Source of the DNA: Microbispora hainanensis
GTDB lineage: Bacteria > Actinomycetota > Actinomycetes > Streptosporangiales > Streptosporangiaceae
Reading direction: 5' to 3'
Assembly (NCBI RefSeq): GCF_036186745.1
Contig: NZ_CP108086.1
Span: 8,246,001-8,310,000 of the forward strand
Length of the DNA stretch: 64,000 bases
The notes below the pieces were generated by a model. The model did no database searches and was not told where the DNA came from. It saw only the letters and a program-made list of their open reading frames with translations. Shown here piece after piece: positions 16,867 to 25,217 of this stretch. Each line of letters opens with the position of its first letter. Positions within the stretch are counted from its first letter, which is position 1. A program made the position numbers and the translations under genes.

Positions 16867-18492
16867 TCACTTGGCGTCGGCGTAGCAGGTGACGGCCACC
16901 GCCTCCATCGGGAAGCGGACCATGGTCTCGCCGAACAGCAGCCGGGTCGCCTCGTCGGCCGCGCGGCCGACGGCCTCCCGCACCTCGCCCGCCACGTCGA
17001 GCGGGCAGTGCACCATCACCTCGTCGTGCTGGAAGAACACCAGCCGCGCCGGGTCCGGCAGCAGCCCGCGCAGCACGGCGAGGAGCGTCAGCGCCCACTC
17101 GGCCGCCGTCGCCTGCACGACGAAGTTGCGGGTGAACCTCCCCCGGTCCCTGGCCGCCCTCGCCCCCTCGGGACCGGCCACCAGCCGCCGCCACCGGTCC
17201 GACGGAGGCGGGCAGGTGCGGCCCAGCCACGACCGGACCAGCCGCCCCTCCTCCCCCGCGCGGGCCGCGTCCTCCACGAACGCGTACGCCTTCGGGAACC
17301 GCTGCCGCATCACGGCCAGCAGCTTGGAGGCGTCGCCGCTGGTGCCGCCGTACATCGCGGACAGCATGGCGATCTTGGCCGACTCGCGGACCCCGCCGAA
17401 CGCCTGGGCCAGCGCGGCGTACAGGTCGATCTCCCCGGCCGCCCGCGCGAGCCCGAGATCGCCGGACAGCGCGGCCAGCACCCGGGGTTCGAGCTGCGCG
17501 GCGTCGGCGACCACGAGCGTCCAGCCGTCGTCGGCGACCACGACCTTGCGCATGACCTTGGGGATCTGCAGCGCGCCGCCGCCGCTGGTGGCCCACCGGC
17601 CGCTCACCACCCCGCCGACGACGTATTCGGGCCGGAAGCGGTCGCCGCTGACCCACTGCGCGGCCCAGGTCCAGCCGTGGGCGCTGTAGAGACGAGTCAG
17701 TTCCTTGTACGCGAGCAGCGGCGCGACGGCCGGATGGTCGACCGTCTTCAGCACGTGGGAGCGGGTGGACGGGATCTCGATCCCCATGGTCTTGAACGCC
17801 CTGACGATCTGCTGCGGGGAGTCGGGGTTGACCACGTGGCCGAAGGCGGCCGCCACCTCGTCGGCCAGGGCCTGGAGCTTCGCGGGCCGCATGCCGTGGG
17901 CGGGGCGGGGCCCGAGCAGGTCGGTCAGCAGCGCGTCGTGGACGTCCTCGCGCCACGGCATGCCGTCGTGGCCCATCTCCGCGGCGATGAGCGCACCGGC
18001 CGACTCGGCGGCGGCGAGCAGGCGGAACCGCCCGGGATCGGGCGTACGCGCGACACGGCGGCGCTGGTCCTCGAAGACCTCGGCGACCATGTCGGCCTCG
18101 GGCACGCCGTGCCGCGGCGGCGCCGGGTCGAACAGGCTCGCCTGCGTCCCGCCTCCCTGATGCGCGTCAGACGCCTCGTGCGGGTCGTCGGGCACCGGGA
18201 GACCGTGCAGGCGCGCGTAGGCCGCCTGGACCCCTCTGGGCTCCCCGTAGCGCCCGTCGGCCGCCAGCAGCAGGTTCTCGGTCAACGCAATGTCGTGGCA
18301 GCGCGACAGCCGTACCCCGGCGGCCAGGAGCGCCGGGTAGACGCGGTGGGCGTCGGCCCATACCCAGCGGGGCCGCTCGGCGGCCTCCAGCGAGCGTACG
18401 GCCGCCGCGAGATCGGGGACCCGGCTCGCCGGCCCGCCGAGGGGCTTCAGAGTGCCGCCCCCCTCGGCGTCGGCCGCCACCACAACGTGCAC
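16867..18492 (-). CDS. Short family-A DNA polymerase (bifunctional 3'-5' exonuclease/polymerase-like)
   Basis: This 541-residue protein resembles the actinobacterial stand-alone PolA-like proteins. Motif A is ADAAQLEPRVLAALSGD, in the position of DYSQIELR. The O-helix equivalent is RESAKIAMLSAMYGG and motif C is FFQHDEVMVHCP. The first 170 residues are exonuclease-like but lack an obvious DEDD set, so proofreading is doubtful. There is no 5'-nuclease domain. Such proteins are usually tied to repair or bypass synthesis, but the role here is not shown. Its last 48 codons are duplicated, in decayed form, at 14534-14686. Confidence 0.85.
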   Translation of the reverse strand: MHVVVAADAEGGGTLKPLGGPASRVPDLAAAVRSLEAAERPRWVWADAHRVYPALLAAGVRLSRCHDIALTENLLLAADGRYGEPRGVQAAYARLHGLPVPDDPHEASDAHQGGGTQASLFDPAPPRHGVPEADMVAEVFEDQRRRVARTPDPGRFRLLAAAESAGALIAAEMGHDGMPWREDVHDALLTDLLGPRPAHGMRPAKLQALADEVAAAFGHVVNPDSPQQIVRAFKTMGIEIPSTRSHVLKTVDHPAVAPLLAYKELTRLYSAHGWTWAAQWVSGDRFRPEYVVGGVVSGRWATSGGGALQIPKVMRKVVVADDGWTLVVADAAQLEPRVLAALSGDLGLARAAGEIDLYAALAQAFGGVRESAKIAMLSAMYGGTSGDASKLLAVMRQRFPKAYAFVEDAARAGEEGRLVRSWLGRTCPPPSDRWRRLVAGPEGARAARDRGRFTRNFVVQATAAEWALTLLAVLRGLLPDPARLVFFQHDEVMVHCPLDVAGEVREAVGRAADEATRLLFGETMVRFPMEAVAVTCYADAK

Positions 18493-18554
18493 CCCACCAG
18501 CGTGCCAGGCGCCGCCGACATTTCCCCAGCCGGTGTTCCCCGGCCAATGCCCAA

Positions 18555-18657
18555 CCGACGTTTCCCCGACCGAGCCCGCCAGGCACTCCCCAGCCCATCC
18601 CCATCGGCCTTACCCAGGCGCCGTCCCCCAGCCGACGTTCCCCGACCGAGCCCGCCA
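18555..18657. repeat. Two copies of a 27-bp direct repeat
   Basis: CCGACGTTTCCCCGACCGAG followed by CCCGCCA at 18555-18581 recurs with one base missing at 18632-18657, a period of 77 bp. They fill the 232-bp gap between the polymerase start and the phosphoesterase stop. No gene is seen in this gap. Confidence 0.7.
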
Positions 18658-18724
18658 AGCGCGCCCCGGGCGGCGTTCCTCCAGCCGTTCGGCGACCGGC
18701 GTCCGCCCTGTCGCGCCCGGCCGG

Positions 18725-20224
18725 TCAGATGGGGATCTCGACCTCGTCCTCCAACGGCGGCTCCTCCTCCTGCTGCAGGCAGCCCGTCGCGGCGAAGCAG
18801 CGCAGCCGGATCGTGTCCCCGACGACCGACAGGTGGAGGAAGCTCTTGAAGAAGGGCGGGGTGTCCCAGTCGGACAGCTCGGAGATGTACCGATGGAAGA
18901 TCCGCCCCACCGGCAGGCGGAACGGCATGGGCCAGCCGCCGAGCAGCCGGGCCGCCCACTTCACCCGCGCGCCGATCGGCGCTCCCGGCGTGGGCCTGGG
19001 CGGGGTGTTGCCGATCCGCCGGGACATCAGGGCCAGGCCCTCCTCCGGCGTGATGTACAGCCTGGGCAGGCGCAGCCGCTTGCTGTAGAGCAGGCTGTAG
19101 AAGGACAGCGAGTCGCCGCGCAGGGGATAGCACTTGAAGTCGTCCTCGTGCACGCCGCCCGCGTCCACTCGGGGGATCGTGTGGGTGGCGTGCATGAACG
19201 CCCCGCCGCCCCCGGAGACCACGTACTGGATGAGCCGCCCGTCCACACGGACCGGGTAGCGCTGGTAGTTGTGCACGTCGCCGCCGATGGCCGCCACATA
19301 GTTGTGCGCCGGATCCCGGACCACGTCGTCCACCGTGCCGCCGCCCTCGATCTCGCACGGGTGGTAGGCGTTGTTGACGTAGATCGGCTTGCCGGTGATC
19401 AGGATCTTGGGCCGGGGGTCGGCGGAGACCCGGCGCAGCCACTCGCCCTGCTCCCGGTCGAGTGTGCCCTTGATGCCGGTGTCGATGCCGACGAGCAGCA
19501 GGCGGCCGGTGTCGATCACCCAGTACGGCCCGGGCAGCGCCGGGCCCGGGTTGGGCCGCATCTTCCTGGCCTCGGCGAGGGCGTCCTCGTCGATCGTCTC
19601 CGGCTTCCGCCACAGGAGCCCGCGCAGGCCGCCGGGCGATAACCGGAATCCCCGGCCCTCGGCGGACACAGGGTGGGCGTCGCAGAACACGCGCATGAAG
19701 CCGCCGAGCCCGTCATACCAGTCGTGGTTGCCGGGCACGGCGAAGATCGGGGCCGGATAGTCCTTGTAGGGCCGGAAGAACTTGTCGCCATACTCGTTGC
19801 CCGAGCCGGTCGGATAGATCACGTCGCTGGCGATGACGGCGAACGCGGTGTCCGCGCCGAGCTTGAGCAGCCCGGGCACCACCGCGTACTGCGAGGCGTC
19901 GCCCTCGCCGGTGTCGCCGAGCACCAGGAACGAGAACTCCTCCCCCAGGTCGAGCCGGACGCGGAAGTCCTCGTCCACGCCGCGGTCGCGCTGGGCCGCC
20001 ACCCAGCGGCGGCGCACCCGCGGCGAGGGGTCGCCGAACAGCTGGGCGAGGACCTCGTTGCGGGAGCGCCACAGCGTCGCGGGGTTCAGCCAGCTGAAGG
20101 AGTTCCGGGTGGGGCGCAGCGCGTCGAACGTGCCGATCTGCGCGCAGTCCCAGCCCGCTCCGGCCTGCGACACCCGTGACGAGACCTGCTTCCCCCGCGC
20201 GGCGGCCGCGCCCATATCGACCAT
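18725..20224 (-). CDS. Calcineurin-like metallophosphoesterase
   Basis: This 499-residue protein has the dimetal phosphoesterase motif set in order: VLGDTGEGD, ASDVIYP (in place of GDxxY), VPGNHDWYDG, a later histidine block GGDVHNYQRYPVR, and the conserved GGGGAF. The N-terminal 100 residues (GWDCAQIGTFDALRPTRNSFSWLNPATLW) and the C-terminal about 100 residues are not part of the core. No signal peptide is evident, so it is probably cytosolic. The substrate cannot be read from the sequence. It starts 20 bp from the stop of the flavoprotein gene upstream, so the two may be co-transcribed. Confidence 0.85.
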   Translation of the reverse strand: MVDMGAAAARGKQVSSRVSQAGAGWDCAQIGTFDALRPTRNSFSWLNPATLWRSRNEVLAQLFGDPSPRVRRRWVAAQRDRGVDEDFRVRLDLGEEFSFLVLGDTGEGDASQYAVVPGLLKLGADTAFAVIASDVIYPTGSGNEYGDKFFRPYKDYPAPIFAVPGNHDWYDGLGGFMRVFCDAHPVSAEGRGFRLSPGGLRGLLWRKPETIDEDALAEARKMRPNPGPALPGPYWVIDTGRLLLVGIDTGIKGTLDREQGEWLRRVSADPRPKILITGKPIYVNNAYHPCEIEGGGTVDDVVRDPAHNYVAAIGGDVHNYQRYPVRVDGRLIQYVVSGGGGAFMHATHTIPRVDAGGVHEDDFKCYPLRGDSLSFYSLLYSKRLRLPRLYITPEEGLALMSRRIGNTPPRPTPGAPIGARVKWAARLLGGWPMPFRLPVGRIFHRYISELSDWDTPPFFKSFLHLSVVGDTIRLRCFAATGCLQQEEEPPLEDEVEIPI

Positions 20225-20243
20225 GGGAACAATCTTGGCAATT

Positions 20244-21845
20244 TCATGGGATCAGCACACCCGGGTTGAGGATCCCGGCGGGGTCGAGCCGTTCCTTGAT
20301 CCCCCGCAGGATCTCGGCGCCCAGGTCGCCGATCTCCGCGGCGTACGCCTCCCGGTGGTCGCGGCCGACGCCGTGGTGGTGCGAGATCGTGCCGCCCGCC
20401 TGCACGATCGCCTCGTTCGCCGCGCGCTTGGCCGCCGCCCACTGCCCGAGCGGGTCGCCGGTCTGGGCGGTCACCACGGTGAAGTACAGCGAGGCCCCCG
20501 TGGCGTAGACGTGGGAGATGTGGCACATCACCAGCGGCGACCCGAGCCCGCCGAGCAGGGCCAGCCGTACGGCGTCGTACAGGCGCGGCAGGTTGGACCA
20601 GAAGCAGGCGGTCTCCAGCGTCTCCACCGTCGCCCCCGCAGCCAGCAGGGAGTCGCGCAGGTAGGGGGCGGAGAACCGGCCCTGCGCCCACTTCTCCCCC
20701 GGCTCGGGCCCGAGGTGCACGCCGCCCGCCTCGACCAGCACGGCGGCGGCCCGCTCCCGCCGGTGGGCCACGTCGCCCGGGGAGCCCTCGAAGCCCGCCA
20801 CCAGCAGGCAGCCGGAGTCGCGCCCGGAAGCGCCGAGGTCGGTGGGCTTGGCCAGCCCGACCAGGGTCTCGGTCTCGTCCGACAGCCTCAGCACGGTGGG
20901 CGGCGGTCCCTCCTGCTGCGCGAGCCGCCGCATGGCGGCCGTGCCCGCCGTGAAGCTCTCGAACCGCCAGCCCTCGTACGCCCTGACGGCCGGGGCGCGG
21001 CGGACGCGCAGCCGCAGCGCGGTGATCACTCCGAAGGCGCCTTCGGAGCCCAGGAACACCTGGCGCAGGTCGGGCCCGGCGGCCGATCGGGGCGCGCGGC
21101 CGATCTCCAGGGTGCCCCGGGGCGTCGCCACGGTCATGCCGGCGACCATGTCGTCGAACCTGCCGTATCCGGCCGAGGCCTGCCCGCTGGACCTGGCCGC
21201 CGCGAAGCCGCCCAGCGTCGCGTACTCGTACGACTGGGGGAAGTGCCCGAGCGTCAGCCCGTGCGCGGCGAGGAGCTGCTCGGCCTGCGGCGCGCGCAGG
21301 CCCGGCTCCAGCTCGGCGATCATGGACACGGGGTCGACGGAGACGAGCCGGTTGAGCCTGGCGAGGTCGAGCGCGACCACGCCGGCGAAGCCCCGCCGGA
21401 CCGCGACGAGGCCGCCGACCACCGAGGTGCCCCCGCCGAACGGCACCACGGCCACCCGATGCTCCGCGCACAGGCGGAGCACGGCGGCCACCTCGTCGTG
21501 CGAGCCGGGGAGCACGACGGCGTCGGGCGCGTCCGAGGCGTCACCCGCGCGCATGAGCAGCAGGTCGGGGGTGGACTTGCCCCGGGTGTGGCGGATTCGG
21601 GCGTCGTCGTCGGCCCGCACGTGCTCGTCGCCGACGATCGCGGCCAGCGCGGCCAGGACGGGCGGCGGCAGCACGACCGGCGGCAGCCGCACCTCGCCGA
21701 ACGTCGCCGGCGGCGTGGCGGGCGCCCGGACGCCGAGGAGTCCCGCGAGCAGGTCGCGCACCGGCGCGGGCAGCTCGGCGGCCTTGGCGGGATCACCCCA
21801 GCCCGACCAGAGCATGGGTTCCGCCGCAGTGAGAGGGGTTTCCAT
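20244..21845 (-). CDS. FAD-binding oxidase, alkyldihydroxyacetone-phosphate synthase-like
   Basis: This 533-residue vanillyl-alcohol-oxidase-fold flavoprotein has the FAD loop VPFGGGTSVVGGL (about residue 138) and the tail motif TISHHHGVGRDH, the HHH signature of alkyl-DHAP synthases. The closing LDPAGILNPGVLIP is typical of the fold. In ether-lipid synthesis the eukaryotic enzyme swaps acyl for alkyl on DHAP; the actinobacterial reaction is not settled. It is divergent from a GlpD-type gene, and the mycobacterial Rv2251/Rv2249c region has a similar pairing, so glycerophosphate or DHAP chemistry is likely. GGAGG lies about 9 bp before the ATG. Confidence 0.82.
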   Translation of the reverse strand: METPLTAAEPMLWSGWGDPAKAAELPAPVRDLLAGLLGVRAPATPPATFGEVRLPPVVLPPPVLAALAAIVGDEHVRADDDARIRHTRGKSTPDLLLMRAGDASDAPDAVVLPGSHDEVAAVLRLCAEHRVAVVPFGGGTSVVGGLVAVRRGFAGVVALDLARLNRLVSVDPVSMIAELEPGLRAPQAEQLLAAHGLTLGHFPQSYEYATLGGFAAARSSGQASAGYGRFDDMVAGMTVATPRGTLEIGRAPRSAAGPDLRQVFLGSEGAFGVITALRLRVRRAPAVRAYEGWRFESFTAGTAAMRRLAQQEGPPPTVLRLSDETETLVGLAKPTDLGASGRDSGCLLVAGFEGSPGDVAHRRERAAAVLVEAGGVHLGPEPGEKWAQGRFSAPYLRDSLLAAGATVETLETACFWSNLPRLYDAVRLALLGGLGSPLVMCHISHVYATGASLYFTVVTAQTGDPLGQWAAAKRAANEAIVQAGGTISHHHGVGRDHREAYAAEIGDLGAEILRGIKERLDPAGILNPGVLIP

Positions 21846-21867
21846 AGCCGTCGCGCCTCCAGGTAGG

Positions 21868-21881
21868 TTACTAAAGAGTAA
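21868..21881. promoter_or_regulatory. Palindrome TTACTaaagAGTAA between divergent flavoprotein and glpD genes
   Basis: A perfect 5+5 inverted repeat with a 4-base centre lies in the 57-bp divergent gap. It is the only AT-rich stretch there and is 22 bp from each start. It has the size and place of a shared operator for a GntR/TetR-type repressor, which is not encoded nearby. Confidence 0.5.
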
Positions 21882-21902
21882 TGCGCGAGTAGTGGAGGGG
21901 AC

Positions 21903-23414
21903 ATGAACTCCTCACTGAATGCGGCCAGGCGCCGGTGGGATCTCGACGAGGCACGTACGGACGTCGTCGACGTCCTCGTGGTCGGCCTGGGGGCGACGGG
22001 CGCCGGAGCCGCGCTCGACGCCGCCTCGCGGGGCCTGTCGGTGGCCGCCGTGGACGCCCACGACCTGGCGTTCGGCACGTCCCGGTGGAGCTCCAAGCTG
22101 ATTCACGGCGGGCTGCGCTATCTGGCGAGCGGGCAGGTCGGCGTGGCGTGGGAGAGCGCGGTGGAGCGCGACGCCCTGCTGCGCTTCACCGCGCCCCATC
22201 TGGTCTCCGCCCACCCCTACCTGCTGCCGCTGACGCCGGCCGTCTCCCGGGGCCAGGCCGCGACCCTGATGGCCGGCTACCGCATGGGCGACGCGCTGCG
22301 GGCCGCCGCGCGCACGCCGCGGCACCTGCTGCCCGGCCCCACCCGGCTCGCCGCCCGGCGGACGCTCACGCTCGCCCCGCACCTGCGGGCGGAGGGCCTG
22401 CGCGGGGCGCTGCTGTCGTGGGACGGCCGGGTCGTGGACGACGCCCGGCTGGTCGTCGCACTGGCGCGTACGGCCGCCGCCCACGGCGCGCGGATCCTCA
22501 CCCGCTGCCGGGCGCTGGCGCTCTCCGGGGACGGCGCCCGGGTGCGCGACGAGCTGACCGGCGAGGAGTTCGACATCCGGGCCCGCGCGGTGATCAACGC
22601 GACCGGCGTGTGGGCCGGAGAACTGACGCCGTCGGTGGCGCTGCGCCCCTCGCGGGGCACGCATCTTGTGCTGCGCCCGGGGGCCCTCGGCGAGCTGCGC
22701 GTGGGGCTGCACGTGCCGATCCCCGGCGAGCGCGCCCGTTTCGCGCTGGTGCTCCCCCAGGCCGACGGGCGGATCTACGCCGGGCTGACCGACGAGCCGC
22801 TCGACGGCCCGATCCCGGACGTCCCCGAGGCGCCCGAGAGCGACATCAAGTTCCTGCTCGACGTCGTCGGAACGGCGCTGGACCGCCCTCTGCGGCGCTC
22901 GGACGTCGCCGGCGCCTTCGCCGGGCTGCGGCCCCTGGTCGACACGGCGGACACGCCCGGCGGCCCTGCGGGCGCAAGCACCGCCGACCTGTCCCGCCGC
23001 CACGCCGTGCTGCGCTCGCCGGACGGCGTCGTGACGGTCGTGGGCGGAAAGCTCACCACCTACCGGCGAATGGCCGAGGACGCGGTCGACGCGGCCTGCC
23101 CCCACGCCCGCGCGAGCCGTACGGCGCGGCTGCCCCTCGTCGGCGCCGGACCGGTGCGGCCGGGCACCCCCGACCGGCTGGCCCGCAGGTACGGCTCGGA
23201 GGCCTGGGCGGTGCGCGACCTGATGCGCGAGGACCCGGACCTGGCCGAGCCGGTGGCGCTGGGGATCACCCGGGCCGAGCTGGTGTGGGCGGTGCGCCAC
23301 GAGGGCGCCCTGGACGCCGCCGACCTGCTCGACCGGCGGACCAGGATCGGCCTGGTGGCCGAGGACCGTGCGGCGGCCCTCCCCGCCGCCGAGGCCGCCC
23401 TGGCCTACTCCTGA
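21903..23414 (+). CDS. glpD: Glycerol-3-phosphate dehydrogenase/oxidase
   Basis: This 503-residue FAD enzyme oxidises sn-glycerol 3-phosphate to DHAP. The dinucleotide motif is VLVVGLGATGAGAALDAASRG (residues 22-42), followed by the family block TSRWSSKLIHGGLRYL. The substrate-side GLRPLVD and the VTVVGGKLTTYRRMAEDAVDAA tail are present. GGAGGGGAC lies directly before the ATG. It is divergent from the alkyl-DHAP-synthase-like gene with a shared palindrome, so the two probably work on the same C3-phosphate pool. Confidence 0.92.
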   Translation: MNSSLNAARRRWDLDEARTDVVDVLVVGLGATGAGAALDAASRGLSVAAVDAHDLAFGTSRWSSKLIHGGLRYLASGQVGVAWESAVERDALLRFTAPHLVSAHPYLLPLTPAVSRGQAATLMAGYRMGDALRAAARTPRHLLPGPTRLAARRTLTLAPHLRAEGLRGALLSWDGRVVDDARLVVALARTAAAHGARILTRCRALALSGDGARVRDELTGEEFDIRARAVINATGVWAGELTPSVALRPSRGTHLVLRPGALGELRVGLHVPIPGERARFALVLPQADGRIYAGLTDEPLDGPIPDVPEAPESDIKFLLDVVGTALDRPLRRSDVAGAFAGLRPLVDTADTPGGPAGASTADLSRRHAVLRSPDGVVTVVGGKLTTYRRMAEDAVDAACPHARASRTARLPLVGAGPVRPGTPDRLARRYGSEAWAVRDLMREDPDLAEPVALGITRAELVWAVRHEGALDAADLLDRRTRIGLVAEDRAAALPAAEAALAYS

Positions 23415-23422
23415 GTGCCTCC

Positions 23423-23537
23423 CCGGCCCTCGCCCCGCCGAAGCCCCCGGCCGCCCTGAACGCCACCCGGCCCTCGCCCCGCCGAAGCCCCCGACCGCCC
23501 TGAACGCCACCCGGCCCTCGCCCCGCCGAAGCCCCCG
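23423..23537. repeat. 44-bp tandem repeat, 2.6 copies
   Basis: CCCTCGCCCCGCCGAAGCCC begins units at 23427, 23471 and 23515, a period of 44 bp with one or two changes. It starts just after the glpD stop. On the plus strand the frames read CLPGPRPAEAPGRPERHP-like low-complexity peptides, which are not credible genes. The rest of the gap to 23748 holds no gene. Confidence 0.9.
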
Positions 23538-23748
23538 GGCCCGTTCCGAGCGCCACCCGCACGCGCTCGGGGACGAGCGTGCCGCCCCTGCGCCACGGGC
23601 CCCTTCCCGCACCCCCGCCGTTCCCGCCGCCCGGCCCCTGCCCGCCTCACACGTGCTCGGCTGCGCCGCCCAGATGGGCCGTATCACGACATTTGTGGAT
23701 TTAACGGGGATTTACCGGCCCGCTCCTGCGACCGCCGACGTCATTGGT

Positions 23749-23767
23749 TAAGGTTAGTCTTACCTAA
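23749..23767 (+). promoter_or_regulatory. DtxR/IdeR-type iron box upstream of sucrase/ferredoxin gene
   Basis: TAAGGTTAGTCTTACCTAA agrees with the 19-bp IdeR/DtxR consensus TTAGGTTAGGCTAACCTAA at 16 of 19 positions by direct comparison, including both CCTAA/GGTTAG arms. It ends 26 bp before the ATG at 23794, so an iron-loaded repressor would block transcription. This predicts induction under iron starvation. Confidence 0.8.
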
Positions 23768-23793
23768 GAAACGCGAGAGAAGGACGGGACCGC

Positions 23794-24699
23794 ATGGCCA
23801 ACGGGTGCGAGCACCCCGCCGCCTGCCACACGGGGGAGGCGCCGATCCTCGCGAGCGCGACCAAGAAGGGCCGGTTCTGGCTGCTGATCGAGCACGCGGG
23901 GCCCTGGGCCGCGGAGCTGGAGGAGTGCCGCCTGCCCGACGAGGTCCACCGGCTGATCTCCCGCGCCAGAGCTCTTGACATCCGGCCGCAACTCATCCGC
24001 CGGCCCGGCCGCCGCGAGGCCCGTACGGGCCCCCTGCACGTCTACGTCGCCGCCTGCGCGGTGGACGATCCATGGCTCGCCGAGGCCTTCCTGGAGCGCC
24101 CCGACGATCTTGACCTGGGCGCTCTTGTGCACGGAGTGGTTCCGGAGTCCTGCATACTGGTTAACGAGCCGATGTACCTGGTGTGCACGCACGGTCGGCA
24201 CAACGCGTGCTGTGCACGTCTCGGACTCCCGCTGGCGCGGTTCCTCGACGAGAACCTGCCCGGCGAAGTGTGGGAAACCACACATGTCGGCGGCGATCGA
24301 TACGCCGCCAACCTCGTATGCTTGCCACACGGGCTTTACTACGGCAGCATGTCTCAGGCTGCTGCGATCGCGGCGGCAAACGCGTACCGGCACGGCGAGG
24401 TCGTCCTCGACCGTTTCCGGGGACGCGCGGGTATCCCTGAGCCACTGCAGGCCGCCGAGCACTTCGTCCGGGCGCATACCGGCGAGATCTCGGTCGGCGG
24501 GGTGGCCGTGGAATCCTCCCGGTCGGTTGACGACTCCACGATCTGCGTCGTGCGCTGCACGACGAAGCGTGGGACGTCGCGGTTTCGGGTCGTGGTCGAA
24601 CCCACGGTGTTCACGGCACCGTGCGGATCGCTCTGCGCCGACGGAATCCCGACCTACAGGTTGGCCGAGCTGAGCGAGCTCACGCCGGCGTTGACCTGA
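23794..24699 (+). CDS. Sucrase/ferredoxin-like family protein
   Basis: This 301-residue protein of the Sucrase_ferredoxin family has a thioredoxin-like fold that can bind a [2Fe-2S] cluster. The conserved CTHGRHNACCARLGLPLA block (about residue 131) carries the ligand-type cysteines. The HVGGDRYAANLVCLPHGLYYG block follows and is the strongest family mark. Other cysteines at the N- and C-termini could add ligands. Close relatives often sit in siderophore loci, where a reductive iron-release role has been suggested. The iron box upstream supports an iron-related job. The substrate is unknown. Confidence 0.88.
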   Translation: MANGCEHPAACHTGEAPILASATKKGRFWLLIEHAGPWAAELEECRLPDEVHRLISRARALDIRPQLIRRPGRREARTGPLHVYVAACAVDDPWLAEAFLERPDDLDLGALVHGVVPESCILVNEPMYLVCTHGRHNACCARLGLPLARFLDENLPGEVWETTHVGGDRYAANLVCLPHGLYYGSMSQAAAIAAANAYRHGEVVLDRFRGRAGIPEPLQAAEHFVRAHTGEISVGGVAVESSRSVDDSTICVVRCTTKRGTSRFRVVVEPTVFTAPCGSLCADGIPTYRLAELSELTPALT

Positions 24700-24700
24700 G

Positions 24701-24717
24701 GGCTCCGCCCCGGAGCC
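24701..24717 (+). terminator. Short GC hairpin after the sucrase/ferredoxin gene
   Basis: GGCTCCG and CGGAGCC form a 7-bp stem with a CCC loop, starting one base after the TGA. No T-run follows. It is a weak terminator candidate. Confidence 0.4.
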
Positions 24718-24815
24718 GGGAACACCACGGCCTATCCCGGCGTTGGCACAAGGGATGCCACAAGCGTCCAATGCGGCACAAACACTGAAATACCTCTCAC
24801 CAAAGGTGGTTTCTC

Positions 24816-25130
24816 ATGTCTCAGGTACGTCGGCAGCTCGCCCGCCCGCGCCCCAGCTGGGGTTGGCAGGATGATGCCGCGTGCCGGGGAGAGGACCTGG
24901 TGCTGTTCTTCGGTCCTGACGGCGAGCGTCAGCCCGAGCGCGACATCCGGGAGCGCAAGGCCAAGGCCATCTGCGCTCAGTGTCCTGTGCGAGCGGAGTG
25001 CCTCGACTACGCGCTCTCCCGCCCGGAGAAGTACGGCACGTGGGGTGGCCTCAACGAGGACGAGCGCGCTTCCGAGCGCCGCCGTCGTATGCGCCGCGCC
25101 GCCAGCGCCGGGATCAGCGCTGTCGCCTGA
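24816..25130 (+). CDS. WhiB-family iron-sulfur transcription factor
   Basis: This 104-residue protein has the four [4Fe-4S] cysteines of WhiB proteins: C23, C53, C56 and C62 (AACRGED ... CAQCPVRAEC). They are followed by the GTWGG turn (74-78) and a basic C-terminal tail (ERRRRMRRA) that contacts DNA. Wbl proteins bind the sigma factor region 4 and respond to redox or NO. The subgroup cannot be set by eye. GGTGG lies 6 bp before the ATG. Confidence 0.93.
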   Translation: MSQVRRQLARPRPSWGWQDDAACRGEDLVLFFGPDGERQPERDIRERKAKAICAQCPVRAECLDYALSRPEKYGTWGGLNEDERASERRRRMRRAASAGISAVA

Positions 25131-25217
25131 GCATTTTCCCCTTCCCCGACACGCGTCACCGCTGGGCGCTTCGCGTCCCGTCCCCCGACCTGGGCGACGG
25201 CGCACGCGGAGCGCCCT

